Part shown: positions 10,171-20,854 of the stretch, piece after piece
Position numbering within the stretch: position 1 is the first letter of the stretch
Layout: each line of letters starts with the position of its first letter
Translations under genes and position numbers: made by a program
Assembly (NCBI GenBank): GCA_014218235.1
Contig: CM024763.1
Coordinates: 84,616,244 to 84,680,243 of the forward strand
DNA length: 64,000 nucleotides
DNA from: Colocasia esculenta
Taxonomy: Eukaryota; Streptophyta; Magnoliopsida; Alismatales; Araceae
Reading direction: 5' to 3'
Notes under the pieces: generated by a model
Databases searched by the model: none
Told to the model about the DNA's origin: nothing
What the model saw: the letters and a program-made list of their open reading frames with translations, nothing else

Positions 10171-11913
10171 TTGCTAAAAATGAAGGACTTTGATGCTATT
10201 CTTGGTCTGGATTGGCTAGAGGAGCACTATGCATTAGTAGATTGTCGTGGTAAGAGGATTGTTTTCCGCATTCCTAGTGAGGACGAGTTCTCTCATCCCT
10301 TGTCAAGGAACTTGGCGGGAAAGTTAGTCATCTCTGCCATGAAGGTGATGCGCATAGTAAACAAGGGTTGTGACACTTTTCTTTCTAGTGTAGTGTTAGT
10401 ACCCGAGGCTGGTGAGTCACCTACTCTTGCAGAGATCGAGGTAGTGCAGGATTTTCCAGACATCTTTCCCGATGATTTATCTAGATTGCCACCGGATAGA
10501 GAGATAGAGTTCACCATAGAGTTGCTTCCGGGCACCTCTCCTATCTCGAAGGCTCCATATCGGATGGCACCTACGGAGTTAGCCGAGTTAAGGAAGCAGT
10601 TGCAGAAGTTGCTAGATAAGGGATTTATTCGCCCTAGTGTTTCTCCTTGGGGCACACCTGTCTTATTTGTAAAGAAGAAGGATGGATCACTTAGGTTATG
10701 CATCGATTATTGGAAGCTAAACCAAGTGACAGTGAAGAATAGGTATCCCTTGCCTCGGATTGATGATTTGTTTGACCAGTTGCAGGATGCATCAGTCTTT
10801 TCTAAGATCGATTTGTGATCTGGTTATCATCAGTTGAGGATTCGGAGTGAGGATGTGTCTAAGACGACATTTAGATCCCGTTATGGACATTATGAGTTTT
10901 TGGTTCTTCCTTTCGGATTGACCAACGCCCCTGCAGCGTTCATGGATCTCATGAACAGAGTTTTTATACCGTACTTAGATAGCTTTGTCGTAGTGTTTAT
11001 AGATGATGTGTTGGTCTACTCTCCGGATGAGGCCACACACCGTCAGCATTTGAGGGTAGTGTTAGAGGTCCTTCGTGAGCACAGGCTGTATGCTAAGTTC
11101 AGCAGGTGCGATTTCTGGTTGCGCGAGGTTCATTTCCTCAGGCACGTTATCTCCGCTGCTGGTGTTGCAGTTGACCCTGCAAAGATCCAGGCAGTTATGG
11201 ATTGGGAGATTCCCAAGACTCCTTCGGAGATTCGGAGTTTTCTTGGTTTGGCTGGTTACTATCGGTGATTTATTGAGGGATTTTCATCCATCCCCGCCCC
11301 ATTGACTAGGCTGACTAGAAAGGGAGTGAAGTTTGTCTGGTCCGAGAAGTGTGAGAGTAGTTTTCAATTGTTGAAGACTAAGCTCACGTCAGCTCCGGTG
11401 TTAGTCTTGCCGAGCGGTGTAGAGGGTTTTGCTATCTACACGGATGCGTCTCGGATTGGCTTAGGCTGTGTGCTAATGCAACAAGGAAGGGTAGTGGCAT
11501 ATGCTTCTCGTCAGTTGAAGGAGCATGAGAAGAACTATCCGACCCATGATTTGGAGCTTGCAGTAGTGGTTCATGCACTAAAGATCTGGAGGCACTATCT
11601 TTATGGTGTCAGATTTGAGGTGTTCACCGACCACAAGAGCTTGAAATATCTTTTCTCCCAAAATGAATTAAACCTGAGGCAGAGAAGATGGGTTGAGTTA
11701 TTGAAGGACTATGACTTCAACCTTCAATATCACCCTGGGAAGGCGAATGTCGTAGCTGATGCCCTGAGTAGGAAGAGACCATCTCTCCAGCAGGACTGGA
11801 AGATGTTGGAGGATGCGGCTTACGCGTTGACTGAGTTAGAGCCATCGCTATGCCAGGCTTTTGTAGCTCAGTTATCTCTTAGGTCCTCGGTTTTGGATGA
11901 GGTGATCGAGTAG
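10171..11913 (+). pseudogene. Reverse transcriptase and RNase H of the Tekay-like element
   Basis: RT blocks run in order: FTIELLPGTSPISKAPYRMA (about 10510), PVLFVKKKDGSLRLCID, LPFGLTNAPAAF and the catalytic FIDD at 10996-11007, followed by RNase H (YTDASRIGLGCVL, DLELAVVVHALKIW, TDHKSLKYL, VADALSR). All catalytic acidic residues are present. In-frame stops at 10816-10818 (TGA), 11266-11268 (TGA) and 11911-11913 (TAG) interrupt one otherwise unbroken frame, and each is compatible with C-to-T change at CGA or CAG. The enzyme copies element RNA into DNA inside the particle. Confidence 0.92.
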
Positions 11914-11943
11914 CAAAAAGCTGACCCTAGACTCCAAGAGTTA

Positions 11944-13299
11944 GTGGGCAAGGTGGGCATTGCTCGTGATGAGGACGGTGTGATTAGGTTTCATCACCGT
12001 GTCTGTGTCCCTGATTTGGTAGATGTCCGTGAGCATGTGTTAGCGGAGGCTCATAGATCGCGATTCTCTATTCATCCGGGTAACACTAAGATGTACCAGG
12101 ATTTGAAGAGGTCCTTTTGGTGGTCCGGCATGAAGAGGGATGTGGCGGATTATGTGTCCCGATGTCTAGTGTGTCAGCAAGTGAAGGCCGAGCGATAGCG
12201 ACCATCTGGCCTTATGCAGAAGATGGAAATCTCAGTGTGGAAGTGGGAAGCTGTCACTATGGACTTTGTTACGGGTTTGCCTCAATCTAGACGGGGTAAT
12301 GACTCGATTTGGGTAGTCGTAGATAGATTCTCGAAGACTGCGCATTTCTTGCCTATGAAAAAGAAGCAGTCAGTAGAGAGTTTGGCTAGACTGTATATTA
12401 GTAGCGTTATTAGATTGCATGGTGTGCCGAAGTCGATCATTTCGGATCGAGATCCGAGATTTACTTCGAGGTTGTGGAAGGGTCTTCAGTATGCCTTAGG
12501 TTTGGAGCTAAAGCTTAGTTCGGCGTTTCATCCCCAGACAGATGGACAGTCTGAGAGGACTATCCAGACGCTCGAGGATATGCTGAGGGCGTGTGTGCTA
12601 GATTGGAAGGATGATTGGGAGCGTCATCTACCTCTAGTGGAGTTCACATACAACAACAGCTTTCATGCGAGCATTGGTTTGGCTCCATTTGAGGCGTTGT
12701 ATGGGAGGCCTTGTAGATCTCCTTTATGTTGGGAGGAGACCGGTGATAGGCAGTTGATCGGTCCGGAGATGGTTTAGGAGACTTCGGATAAGATTCAGTT
12801 GATTAGGAAGAGGCTTGTTGCGGCGCAGGATAGACAGAAGAGCTATGCCGACAACAGAAGGAAGGATTTGGAGTTCGAGGTGGGTGAGCATGTCTTTTTG
12901 AAGATATCACCTACTCGAGGTGTGGTCAGATTTGGCAGGCATAGTAAGTTAAGCCCTACATTCATTGGCATGTATGAGATTCTAAGACGATTGGGCAGCA
13001 TGGCATATGAGCTAGCTTTACCCCCAGCTTTAGCTAGCGTTCACCCTGTTTTCCATGTTTCTATGCTCAGGAAGTATGTCCAAGATCCATCTCATGTGAT
13101 TAGTCATGAGCCAATGGAGATTCAGCCAGATCTGTCGTATGTGGAGCAACCAGTAGCTATTCTTGACCGAAAGGTTCAGCATCTCCAGAACAAGAGTATT
13201 GTGTCGGTGAAAGTTCTATGGCGGAACTTCTCATGAGAGGAGGCTACTTGGGAGCTTGAGGATGCGATGAAGAAGAAGTATCCCCGTTTGTTTGAGTAG
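11944..13299 (+). pseudogene. Integrase with chromodomain-type tail of the Tekay-like element
   Basis: The zinc-binding region (HRSRFSIHPGNTKMYQ to CLVCQQVKAE) is followed by the DDE core: MDFVTGLP near 12260, SDRDPRFTS near 12445, and GQSERTIQ with the glutamate near 12555. The GPY-like module lies at about 12890-13060, and a chromodomain-like end (VKVLWRN, EEATWELEDAMKKKYP) runs to the natural stop at 13297-13299. Stops at 12196-12198, 12775-12777 and 13234-13236 break the same frame. Chromovirus tails guide insertion into heterochromatin, which fits this nest. Confidence 0.92.
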
Positions 13300-13307
13300 T
13301 TTTGTTT

Positions 13308-13344
13308 AAACTTCGAGGACGAAGTTTCCTTAAGAGGGAGAGGG
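13308..13344 (+). other. Pre-LTR hairpin and polypurine tract of the Tekay-like element
   Basis: A perfect 8-bp inverted repeat, AAACTTCG (13308-13315) and CGAAGTTT (13320-13327), with loop AGGA, is followed by the purine run AAGAGGGAGAGGG (13332-13344) touching the 3' LTR. The purine tract primes plus-strand DNA synthesis. Confidence 0.85.
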
Positions 13345-16300
13345 TGTAAGGCCCTCGAATTGTTTATCATTTGTTTCTATTTTATGTGAATTCATGGTTG
13401 TGTGTAACTTGTAAATGTATATATATATGGATATCTATGTACAATATTAGCTAGTTGTACTTATGTATGCATGTGTATATTCAAATTGTAAATATTATAT
13501 GTTTGCATGTGGTAGTAGTGTGTACACCATAGTATTTATATTGCATGGGTATACATATAGTGTAAGCATGGTTTTCTGCATGTTTTAAGCTCTGGCCGAA
13601 GAGCAAATTGGCGTCAACATGGATGGACGTCCATAAAGAGTCAACGTCCATGTCGATGGACGCCAACACTAAAGTAGACGGCCATCTATGTGGACGTCTA
13701 CTTCTCTGATTCTCTGTGCGCAGCAGACCCTGAAATTCTGGAGGCAAGCAAGCTCACCGATTAGGGAGATGTCCCCAATGGCTCTCAGCTCTCCCATCAG
13801 ACCCTACAGGATATCCCAAGCCATTTTCCTATAAACCTTCCTCTCCTTGCAACCTGAAAGACTCTCTCTAAGCTCTTTGCAAAGGAAGAAGGAAACCCTA
13901 GCTGAACTGGAGAAGAACTGAACTTTGGGAGCTCAGATCCGGCGATTCAAAGCTTCCTCCGGTGATCTACTGCATTTGGAAGGGAGTTTGGACGAAGGAG
14001 AAGGCTTCCCCAACCTCGGTTTGGCAGCTACTTCGACCTAGAACCCGAGGGAAGGCTGTGGAGGAGACTTCTTGGCACTGCCCAAGGAGAGCTTCAACAG
14101 CAGATTTGATCCCTTTGGAGATTTTGTAAAAGGCAAGTAACCCATCCCCGTAGCCCATGTATGTGTCCAATAGGTTTTAAGGTTTTTATGAGATTTTCCT
14201 CGTGTCCTGGATCGTCACATTCACCTCTTCTTTAGAGCTCGGTCTGTGTTTTTGCACAGACAGGAGCTTGATGGCAAGAGCCCTTGCCGTCAAGATCCTC
14301 AGTTGGCGGCAGACGATGCTGCCGTTAACACCTCTAAATGGCCAGACCTTGCCGTTAAGTTCTTCAGAACAGAACAGGTAACTGTTCTACCTTATATATC
14401 TAATTTCCAAAGTTTTGCGCATGAGGATATAGTGTAAATTTTACATGATACATAATGTAGTTAATAGAATGTGTTGTGAATGTTTGATGAATTTCCGTAA
14501 ATGATGTGAATTATTACATTTATTTGAAATGTATGTTAGATAAGGTCCTGAACATGTAGACCTTTGTTTACGTAGTCCATGTGAAATTTTGATTGTCCCA
14601 AAATTTTCAGGTGATGTATATGTATGTCAGTCCCTGTTCCAAAAATCCGAGAATTTTTCCAAGACCATGCTAATTGTTAAAATTTCCACATTGAAAATAG
14701 AGGGCACGTGTAGGTTAGTCAAAACTTTCCAGTAAATTATGTAATGTGCAATAAATTCGGATAAAATTTCTATGATAACGTTCATGTTAGATACAGGTTT
14801 GAGAACTATCAAAACCGATTATTATGTTGTGCTTCCATGATAATTGAATGAATTGTGGCATGAGAATGAGTATTTTATTTTCTGTAAATTATATGTAATT
14901 CAGAAAAATGTGAAAATTTGTAGGTGTGGCTAGAAACTAGCAAACAGTCTATGGTCAAATTTTCATGAAATTTGGGTAATAGTAGGTTATGTGGTGAAAC
15001 TTCCATGCGAAATTGAATGGTTTATGCATGCTTAACGTAATTAGGATTTGATTAGGTGTTCCCAACCTGATTAGTGTAAATTTTGAAGTGTTTGAACCCT
15101 GTCAACAGTAGTACCATGATTTAGGAAAAACTGAACCATGTGTTAATGATAAAACTATAAGTGATGTGTCATATTGTGTAATATGTGTGTGTTAAAAACC
15201 GAAATGTGTAAAATGTGCCGTGTGTGACACTGCTTCCATAGAGGGCTGTGGAACCGTGCCGTGGAAAAGTCCCCATGGGAAGGTTCAATGTGTAAATCCT
15301 ATGGGCATTAGGATGAAATCCTGGAGGTGGACAAGTACCACTGGTTAGGGTGGAGAGTTCTTCTCCCGGTCTGCACAGTCCAAGAGTCGTCACTATGTTG
15401 CCTAGGTGGCGTCTATGTGTTATGTGTATGTGATGTGTCCTTCTAATGGTGGTTTGGACTATGTGTCACGGCACCTAATGTGAAATGTGAATGTGAATAT
15501 GTGTAAATTGTGTAATGTGAATTTGTGCATATGTGTAATGTGTAAAAGTGAACCATGTGAATGTGTAAATATGTAACCATGTGATATAAATGTGATAGAG
15601 GGTAACTTTGTAATTTATGTTATGAAATTATTAAGTTCATGTCAAAACAGCAACCTTCATATGTTTATAATGATGCCTTACATGTACAAGAATATGTAGA
15701 ATCCATGTTAGGAGTACTTCTTTTATATGTGTGTGAGATTCCATGCTTAGAAGACTACCTTGTTAGCCTAAGTGTAAAATGTTAGCTCTCATGTGAAGGG
15801 ATGAGTAGAAAGCATGTGATAGGTATTTTGTTTTGAGATGGCATGAATCATGTATCATGTGTTGTGAAGTTGTAGAAATACCATGATAGGTTGTTTATCT
15901 TCATTGTCTCAACCATGCTATATGTTTGATTTAATGAAATTGAAAGTAGAACTTACTTGTGATATATGCATGTGTGACGTGTATGGAGTTATTTGCTGAG
16001 TCTATTAGACTCATTCCTTGCTTCGGCGTACAGGTTTAGTAGGTGACCCCACTTCCTTGGAGGAGATCGTGGAGAGCGACTCCGAGCGAGGAGAGTAGCT
16101 TGGTGGAGTTACCATTTTGTGCTTAGCTCATAGTATGTACTTGGGAATCATGTATTTGAAACTTATGTAATCATGGGAAAACTATGTATCAGAATTTAGT
16201 ATTTCATTATGTGGACTTTATCTCTTTAATTCACTATATTGATCATGTATGGTTAAATGTGGATGATAAAATGAAAGACAATAGTTCTTTTCTTCCGCTA

Positions 16301-16425
16301 CTCTGTATTTATATTTGTGTACATCTCGATCGTATGTTAGTGTTGGGTAAATGTCCCACTGTGATGACGTTCATTGTATCGACGTGGATTGGTATAATCG
16401 TACCGATATAAAGAGGGTCGTCGCA
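13345..16425 (+). repeat. 3' LTR of the Tekay-like element (3081 bp)
   Basis: It is near-identical to 5327-8403 with scattered substitutions and small indels. The structured hairpin is at 15251-15286, where one stem pair has become G-T. The 3' LTR supplies the polyadenylation signal of the element RNA. Confidence 0.95.
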
Positions 16426-16430
16426 ATCCT
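16426..16430. repeat. Target site duplication ATCCT, right copy (Tekay-like element)
   Basis: ATCCT directly follows the 3' LTR end CGCA and matches 5322-5326. Confidence 0.95.
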
Positions 16431-16616
16431 ACTTAAATTAAATCTTTTACCTTCATTATACACTGTTCTATGTTCATCATGCATGTTCAAGTTTGAAACC
16501 TATCCAGACCTTGATGATTTACAAATTCTTAATTATTATGTATACCCTCGCATGTCTAGATTAGTTTGCTAGTGATTTTGCAATTTTTCATCAACTGTGC
16601 ATCGAGTTCTTAATTT
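16431..16616 (+). repeat. LTR-like sequence of uncertain family (right part)
   Basis: This is the continuation of 4606-5326 after removal of the Tekay-like element. It is AT-rich with no reading frame and no polypurine tract before the LTR at 16617. Confidence 0.35.
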
Positions 16617-17760
16617 TGTAACGACCCTGTATAAAAATATGGAAACTTGGACCGTAATCCAAGGCATGGTCCTTTTCCGCTCAGACTCAGGTGTAGGACC
16701 TAAGAACGCGACAGCTCGATAGGCCGCGTTCTCAGGGATGATCGCGACATAACTACCTATTGCATTCTGAATGCGACAGAGACTGGCGTCGCGTTCTGGT
16801 GGCCTACCCTGAACGATCTGTCACGACCTTTGAAGCACCCTGTCGTGTTCTGTACATACCCTGTCGCGATCCTTTCAGGGGTACGTCGCGGTCTGGACTT
16901 TTGCATGAAAACCCTTGATTTTTGGTACTCTAACCTTCTACAGTGATTATACCTCTTGTTGACAGTCATATACGCAGTAAATAAAGCTGTTATAAAATAA
17001 ACATGTATTGAATGATTTAAAAGATACACACATGATCTTTTCATATGTATGATTTTGTTGTCACATGCACATACTTGTAACCATCCAATAAGACTTGACT
17101 TGGCATGAAAATATCTCATAAAATATCTGGTAATTTACTTCAATAATGTATTTAAATTTCCCTATTTTTAAATGTACTTGTCTTCGTTCCTTGCGATGAT
17201 TTGGGAATACCGTTACCGACGCTCCATTGTTCTAGAACTCCTCTGGAACGTTGAGTACTTGTTTCTAAATACACTTTCTCTTGACTTGGACAAACTCTCT
17301 ATCGGATATTCCTTCTGTCGGACTAGTGAATCCTTGCTCAAGGCCTCCATAAGACTCCTCTGTCCATGGATTCCCACATGGCCGATGAGCTGGTTGTACC
17401 CTAATACCTATGATACCCTTTAGGGATCAGTGAGATCCAAACGGCCTTAGATTGCTCTCGCTCTTATCTTAAATCACGCCGGACCTCTGAACCTGTGCAT
17501 AACATAGCCAGTAGAAGGGTAGTGTATTCCACCTGACTGCCGACACTAATGCGCGTGTTGTGCAACTGTTACTATCGCCAGTTTAATTGTCGTTTCATGT
17601 GCAATGACCTTTAGTTATCATCTATACTCGACTCGCTCATCTATTCACACTCTCTCTACTATCTCATCTATTCATCTAGTACTCTCATCTATTTCTTGGT
17701 ACTCTCTATTGGCCATTGACTGATTGTCTAAAGATAAACACTATAACTCATGTCTAGCAA

Positions 17761-17769
17761 TATATAAAG
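17761..17769 (+). promoter_or_regulatory. TATA box in the outer-family LTR
   Basis: TATATAAAG lies in the middle of the LTR, followed by CT- and GTGCTAT-rich leader-like sequence. Confidence 0.45.
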
Positions 17770-17797
17770 GCTCCGGTCTGGTACTGGGAGGTGCGCC

Positions 17798-18002
17798 CAA
17801 AGTGCTATTTGCCCGCGGGAGTTAATTGACCTGAGTTTGGCATTACACTCAAGTGCTATCGATCTCGACTATCTATATGACAATCAAAGTGCTATGCTAT
17901 ACTCGACTCGTTGTGCTATCATGAACTATATTGTGCTATGGCCATTCTGCTCTATGCTATATTTAGGAACTTGTGCTATTTCAATCACATGCTATCGTGC
18001 TA
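17798..18002 (+). repeat. Interspersed GTGCTAT oligomer repeats
   Basis: GTGCTAT occurs about seven times, with further TGCTAT copies, at irregular spacings of 15-50 bp just downstream of the TATA box. Confidence 0.6.
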
Positions 18003-18223
18003 TCTCGTATGTTACTTGAATCTCTCGCTCTATCATGTAGTGACTCTTCTTTTAATACATTAATCATTTAAAGCATGCCTGATCATGAGATTTAAGTCCT
18101 ACTGGGTGTTATCTCTCACCCTATGTTATTTGTCATGTGTTCTCAGGTGAGATCGAGGAAGATACTTACACTCAAGAGGACGGGAATGACCAAGAGTGAA
18201 GTCAAGAGTACCCTGGCGTCTTA

Positions 18224-18228
18224 GTATT
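18224..18228. repeat. Target site duplication GTATT, left copy (Tat element)
   Basis: GTATT precedes the LTR start TGTGGACACCC and matches 57296-57300 exactly, although the two copies lie 39 kb apart. Confidence 0.93.
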
Positions 18229-18458
18229 TGTGGACACCCGATTCTAACCTACAAGTCGGACCACATTTCTTGTTATCTTAATAAGCCCCAAGTTGGTCAT
18301 TCACCTTGAGCCCACCATTAGCCTTGTTTTGAGCCCATTAATAGCCCAATTTTCATAATATCCCGTCCATTATCTCTTAAAAGAGTCCTTGAGCCTTAAA
18401 TGACCATTATTCTCCCATTTGATTGCCCAATAATTCAAGAATAATCGATTTTCCTTGA

Positions 18459-18608
18459 CGCGACGGGTCGTGGCGCCGCGTTAATCCTTGTCGCGCCCCT
18501 CTTGGCCGTCGCGACAGCCCATGCATATCCATGCACGTGGCCTTGTTGTCGCGCCCCTTCTGGCCGTCGCGTTAGTCCCTGTCGCGCCCCTACGACCCGT
18601 CGCGACAA
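18459..18608 (+). promoter_or_regulatory. GTCGCG palindrome-type motif cluster in U3 of the Tat LTR
   Basis: Repeated TTGTCGCGCCCCT, GCCGTCGCGACAG and CCGTCGCGACAAC units lie about 210-360 bp upstream of the TATA box. The 3' LTR has the same cluster at about 56110-56255, with some CG changed to TG. Confidence 0.55.
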
Positions 18609-18817
18609 CAGCCGCATGCACTGGCCTCCGCAACCACCTCCTATTTATCCTCTTATGGCCTTTGCATTTATCCCCAAGCAACCCCCAACCTCCTGAGCAC
18701 ATCTTGGGATTGTAGGACTCCTTGGGCATCCCTTGGACTCTCACCCACGAGTTTAAATGGTATTTATCTCTATTTTGGGTCATTATAATAAAAAATGGGA
18801 TTATTCTCTGTCATTTC

Positions 18818-18827
18818 TCTATAAAAG
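18818..18827 (+). promoter_or_regulatory. TATA box of the Tat 5' LTR
   Basis: TCTATAAAAG is conserved at 56469-56478 in the 3' LTR and followed by pyrimidine-rich leader sequence. Confidence 0.65.
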
Positions 18828-19628
18828 ACGGCCCTTCCTTCAGAACGAGGGGAGCCCCATTTTTCACCCCGAAGGGCTGCTGAAATTTTCTGTGACCAAT
18901 ACTTAGCTCGCAGCTCTTCCATTTCTCTCATTTTCCTCCTTTTCCCTTCACCAAGCCATGCCCATTTCTTCATCTACGGAGCTTGGAGCTTGAGGAGGGC
19001 GGCCCCCATTTTTTCTGAGGCATCAACACGAGCCAAGGACGCATATAAATGCCAGGGAGTCGCCCCATATAGGGCTCTTTCTTCCAACTTCCTTCATTTC
19101 CTTTTCCCATGCATGTTATTTTATTTTCTAGATAGGCTGCATTTCTTTTCCACCCACGTTTTCCATCACCCAAGGGGTTAAAAACCACCCCCAGGTCAGT
19201 TCCCACCATGCTCTTTTCTTCCACTTCATTTGTGAATAGTTTCTACACTTAGTTTGTTCTAACAGGGTTTGTTTGTTTGTTTCTCTTGTTTTGGTAGGTA
19301 TTCAGGCAACATTCTACGAGCAGCTCTTGTTCTCTGGCCGGCAGGAGAGCAGGAAGAAGGTCCACTCATAGACGCGATGGACGAGGGCGACGCGACATAG
19401 AAACGCACCCTACACGGACGTCGCGACAACAAGCCCATCGCGATGGGGTCCCCGTCGTGATCTTAGTAAGTCCTTCTCTCCTCTTTCCATTTCCTAGCTT
19501 AGTTAGCCCGTCTCATTCTTATTATTAGGAAACTATCTAGGTGGCGATCACATCCATATTTCCATGCTATTAGTTTTAATATCCTATTGTGTGTTTTTGG
19601 GGGTGCACATTCCCCATGATTACACCTT

Positions 19629-19648
19629 TTGGCGATTGCGATGGGACC
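19629..19648 (+). other. Primer binding site of the Tat element (diverged)
   Basis: TTGGCGATTGCGATGGGACC begins a few bases after the 5' LTR. It resembles the TGGCGACTC-type PBS used by Ogre/Tat elements with mismatches, several of them C-to-T. The tRNA assignment is tentative. Confidence 0.5.
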
Positions 19649-20854
19649 TTCAGTGCTAGCCTCGTGAGTCTAACCTGTTTTCCTGCCATGTTTTGTTGTC
19701 TAAATGCTTTCCTAGAACTCTGTTAGGTATGTTTTTTGCATTGTTTTGACGTTCCTGTCTTCTGTTGGGAACGCGGCGTATCGCATCGCCGCGATCTAGT
19801 AGCGTCGGCAGTGACTGACACGACAAGAGGAACGCCCTTCTCCTCCTCTGTCCACTCTATTTCTATTCTGAGGATTCGTCCATGTCTCTTCCATGTTGTT
19901 CTGCCATGTGTGTTCACGTTTCTGATTGTTAGAATCCTGCTAGGGTTCGGATTTTCCTTTTCTTTTACTATTTGTTTTTTCGGATCCTGTCGCGGCGGGT
20001 CGCAGGGCCACAATCTTGTTGTGCCGTGCTTGGAGGGCACGTCTTTAGGTACACAATGCATGCTAGTGCTTTGATCCATGTTCTGGTTTCTGTGTGATCC
20101 ATGAGCCTTGCTGTGTTATTTTGGTTATTCCATGCTTGTACTGTGCTCTAGGTTAGTCTGTGTGTTCTTGGTTTACGTGTGACTAAAGGTTTTGGCATTT
20201 TGCTGATATCGCAGCTGGGTTCTTGGTCGCGATAAGGTCGCAGTGTATCTGGCCGCCCCGACTTCATCCAAGGCTTGTTAGTCATCGTGTTTTGCTATTA
20301 GTTGCATATTCCATACATGTTTGGGTGCTTAGGCCCGTGCATACACTACTGATCCATACTGTTTAGGTTGTCCTCCTTGGTTGAGTGGGTCCTCTCACCT
20401 GCAAGCACTCGTGGGTTGACTAGGGCCGCCTTCCGAGGGCCTCCGTAAGTCCCCGTGACCATACGCACGTTGCAGTTCACCGGGCTGGTTGTACCTGTTG
20501 TACCCTTAGTTTGAGCCATCCCCACGTGTGAGCCGCGTGTCTCCCCTAGTTACACCGGAGGACTTGAGTTCATACCTATAAGGGTCCTGCTTGACCGAGT
20601 GATATTCCATTAATCAATCCATTTAAAGGTTAAATGCAAACTCTAAAATTTGGGCGCTAATCATAATAACTTGAGTGCTTATTCGGTGCATCCCTTCTTA
20701 TCTCACAGTCCCTTCTTGTTTGTAATATAGTTTAGGATTTGCTTGGTTAGTGTCATCTCCCCTAATTGCTTAGGGGCGGTGCATGCGTCATTGTTTAGGT
20801 AGATCGAGTCAGTCCCCTCCCTCTATCGTTCTTTATCATAATCCCCTGTTTGAC
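19649..20854 (+). other. Untranslated leader region of the Tat element
   Basis: No conserved coding signal is visible. Short frames on both strands near 19736-20079 mirror each other and look accidental. Scattered CGCGAC motifs occur (19785, 19990, 20225). Confidence 0.5.

Larger units (their letters stand above)
5327..16425 (+). mobile_element. Complete Tekay/Del-like chromovirus (gypsy), 11.1 kb
   Basis: The element has two near-identical LTRs (5327-8403 and 13345-16425), a tRNA-Met PBS, gag, protease, RT, RNase H, integrase with a chromodomain-type tail, and a polypurine tract, flanked by a perfect ATCCT duplication. The long LTRs, single-frame pol and gene order fit the Tekay/Del clade. 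By eye the LTRs differ by a few percent, so insertion is moderately old. All catalytic residues that I checked in RT, RNase H and integrase are present, but several in-frame stops and one gag-to-protease frame change make it defective as it stands. Confidence 0.95.
16617..18228 (+). repeat. LTR of the outer gypsy family, left part (split by the Tat element)
   Basis: It starts TGTAACGACCC, a common gypsy LTR start, and continues at 57301-57520, giving about 1.83 kb in total. TCGCGA/GTCGCG-type motifs cluster at 16690-16890. A TATA box, TATATAAAG, is at 17761-17769. GTGCTAT repeats fill 17798-18002. The stretch CTACTGGGTG to TTCTCAGGTGAGAT (about 18098-18152) resembles a conserved part of other chromovirus LTRs. 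Open frames inside are not conserved and I do not call genes. Confidence 0.75.
18229..19624 (+). repeat. 5' LTR of the Tat element (1396 bp)
   Basis: It begins TGTGGACACCCGATTC and ends ATGATTACA. A cluster of GTCGCG/TCGCGAC motifs lies at 18459-18608, the TATA box at 18818-18827, and a second cluster at about 19370-19460. Compared with the 3' copy it differs by several percent and lacks a roughly 20-bp stretch near 19365. Confidence 0.92.

Noticed and set aside
7147..15393. Matching minus-strand frames at 7147-7371 and 15169-15393
   Set aside because: They read antisense through the structured LTR block in both LTRs. Similarity comes from LTR identity, and the block is better explained by RNA structure.
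20783..20854. Upstream ATG at 20783 as the Tat gag start
   Set aside because: It is in frame, but the codons before 20855 do not resemble Gag and the second ATG begins the conserved-looking acidic start. The choice remains uncertain.
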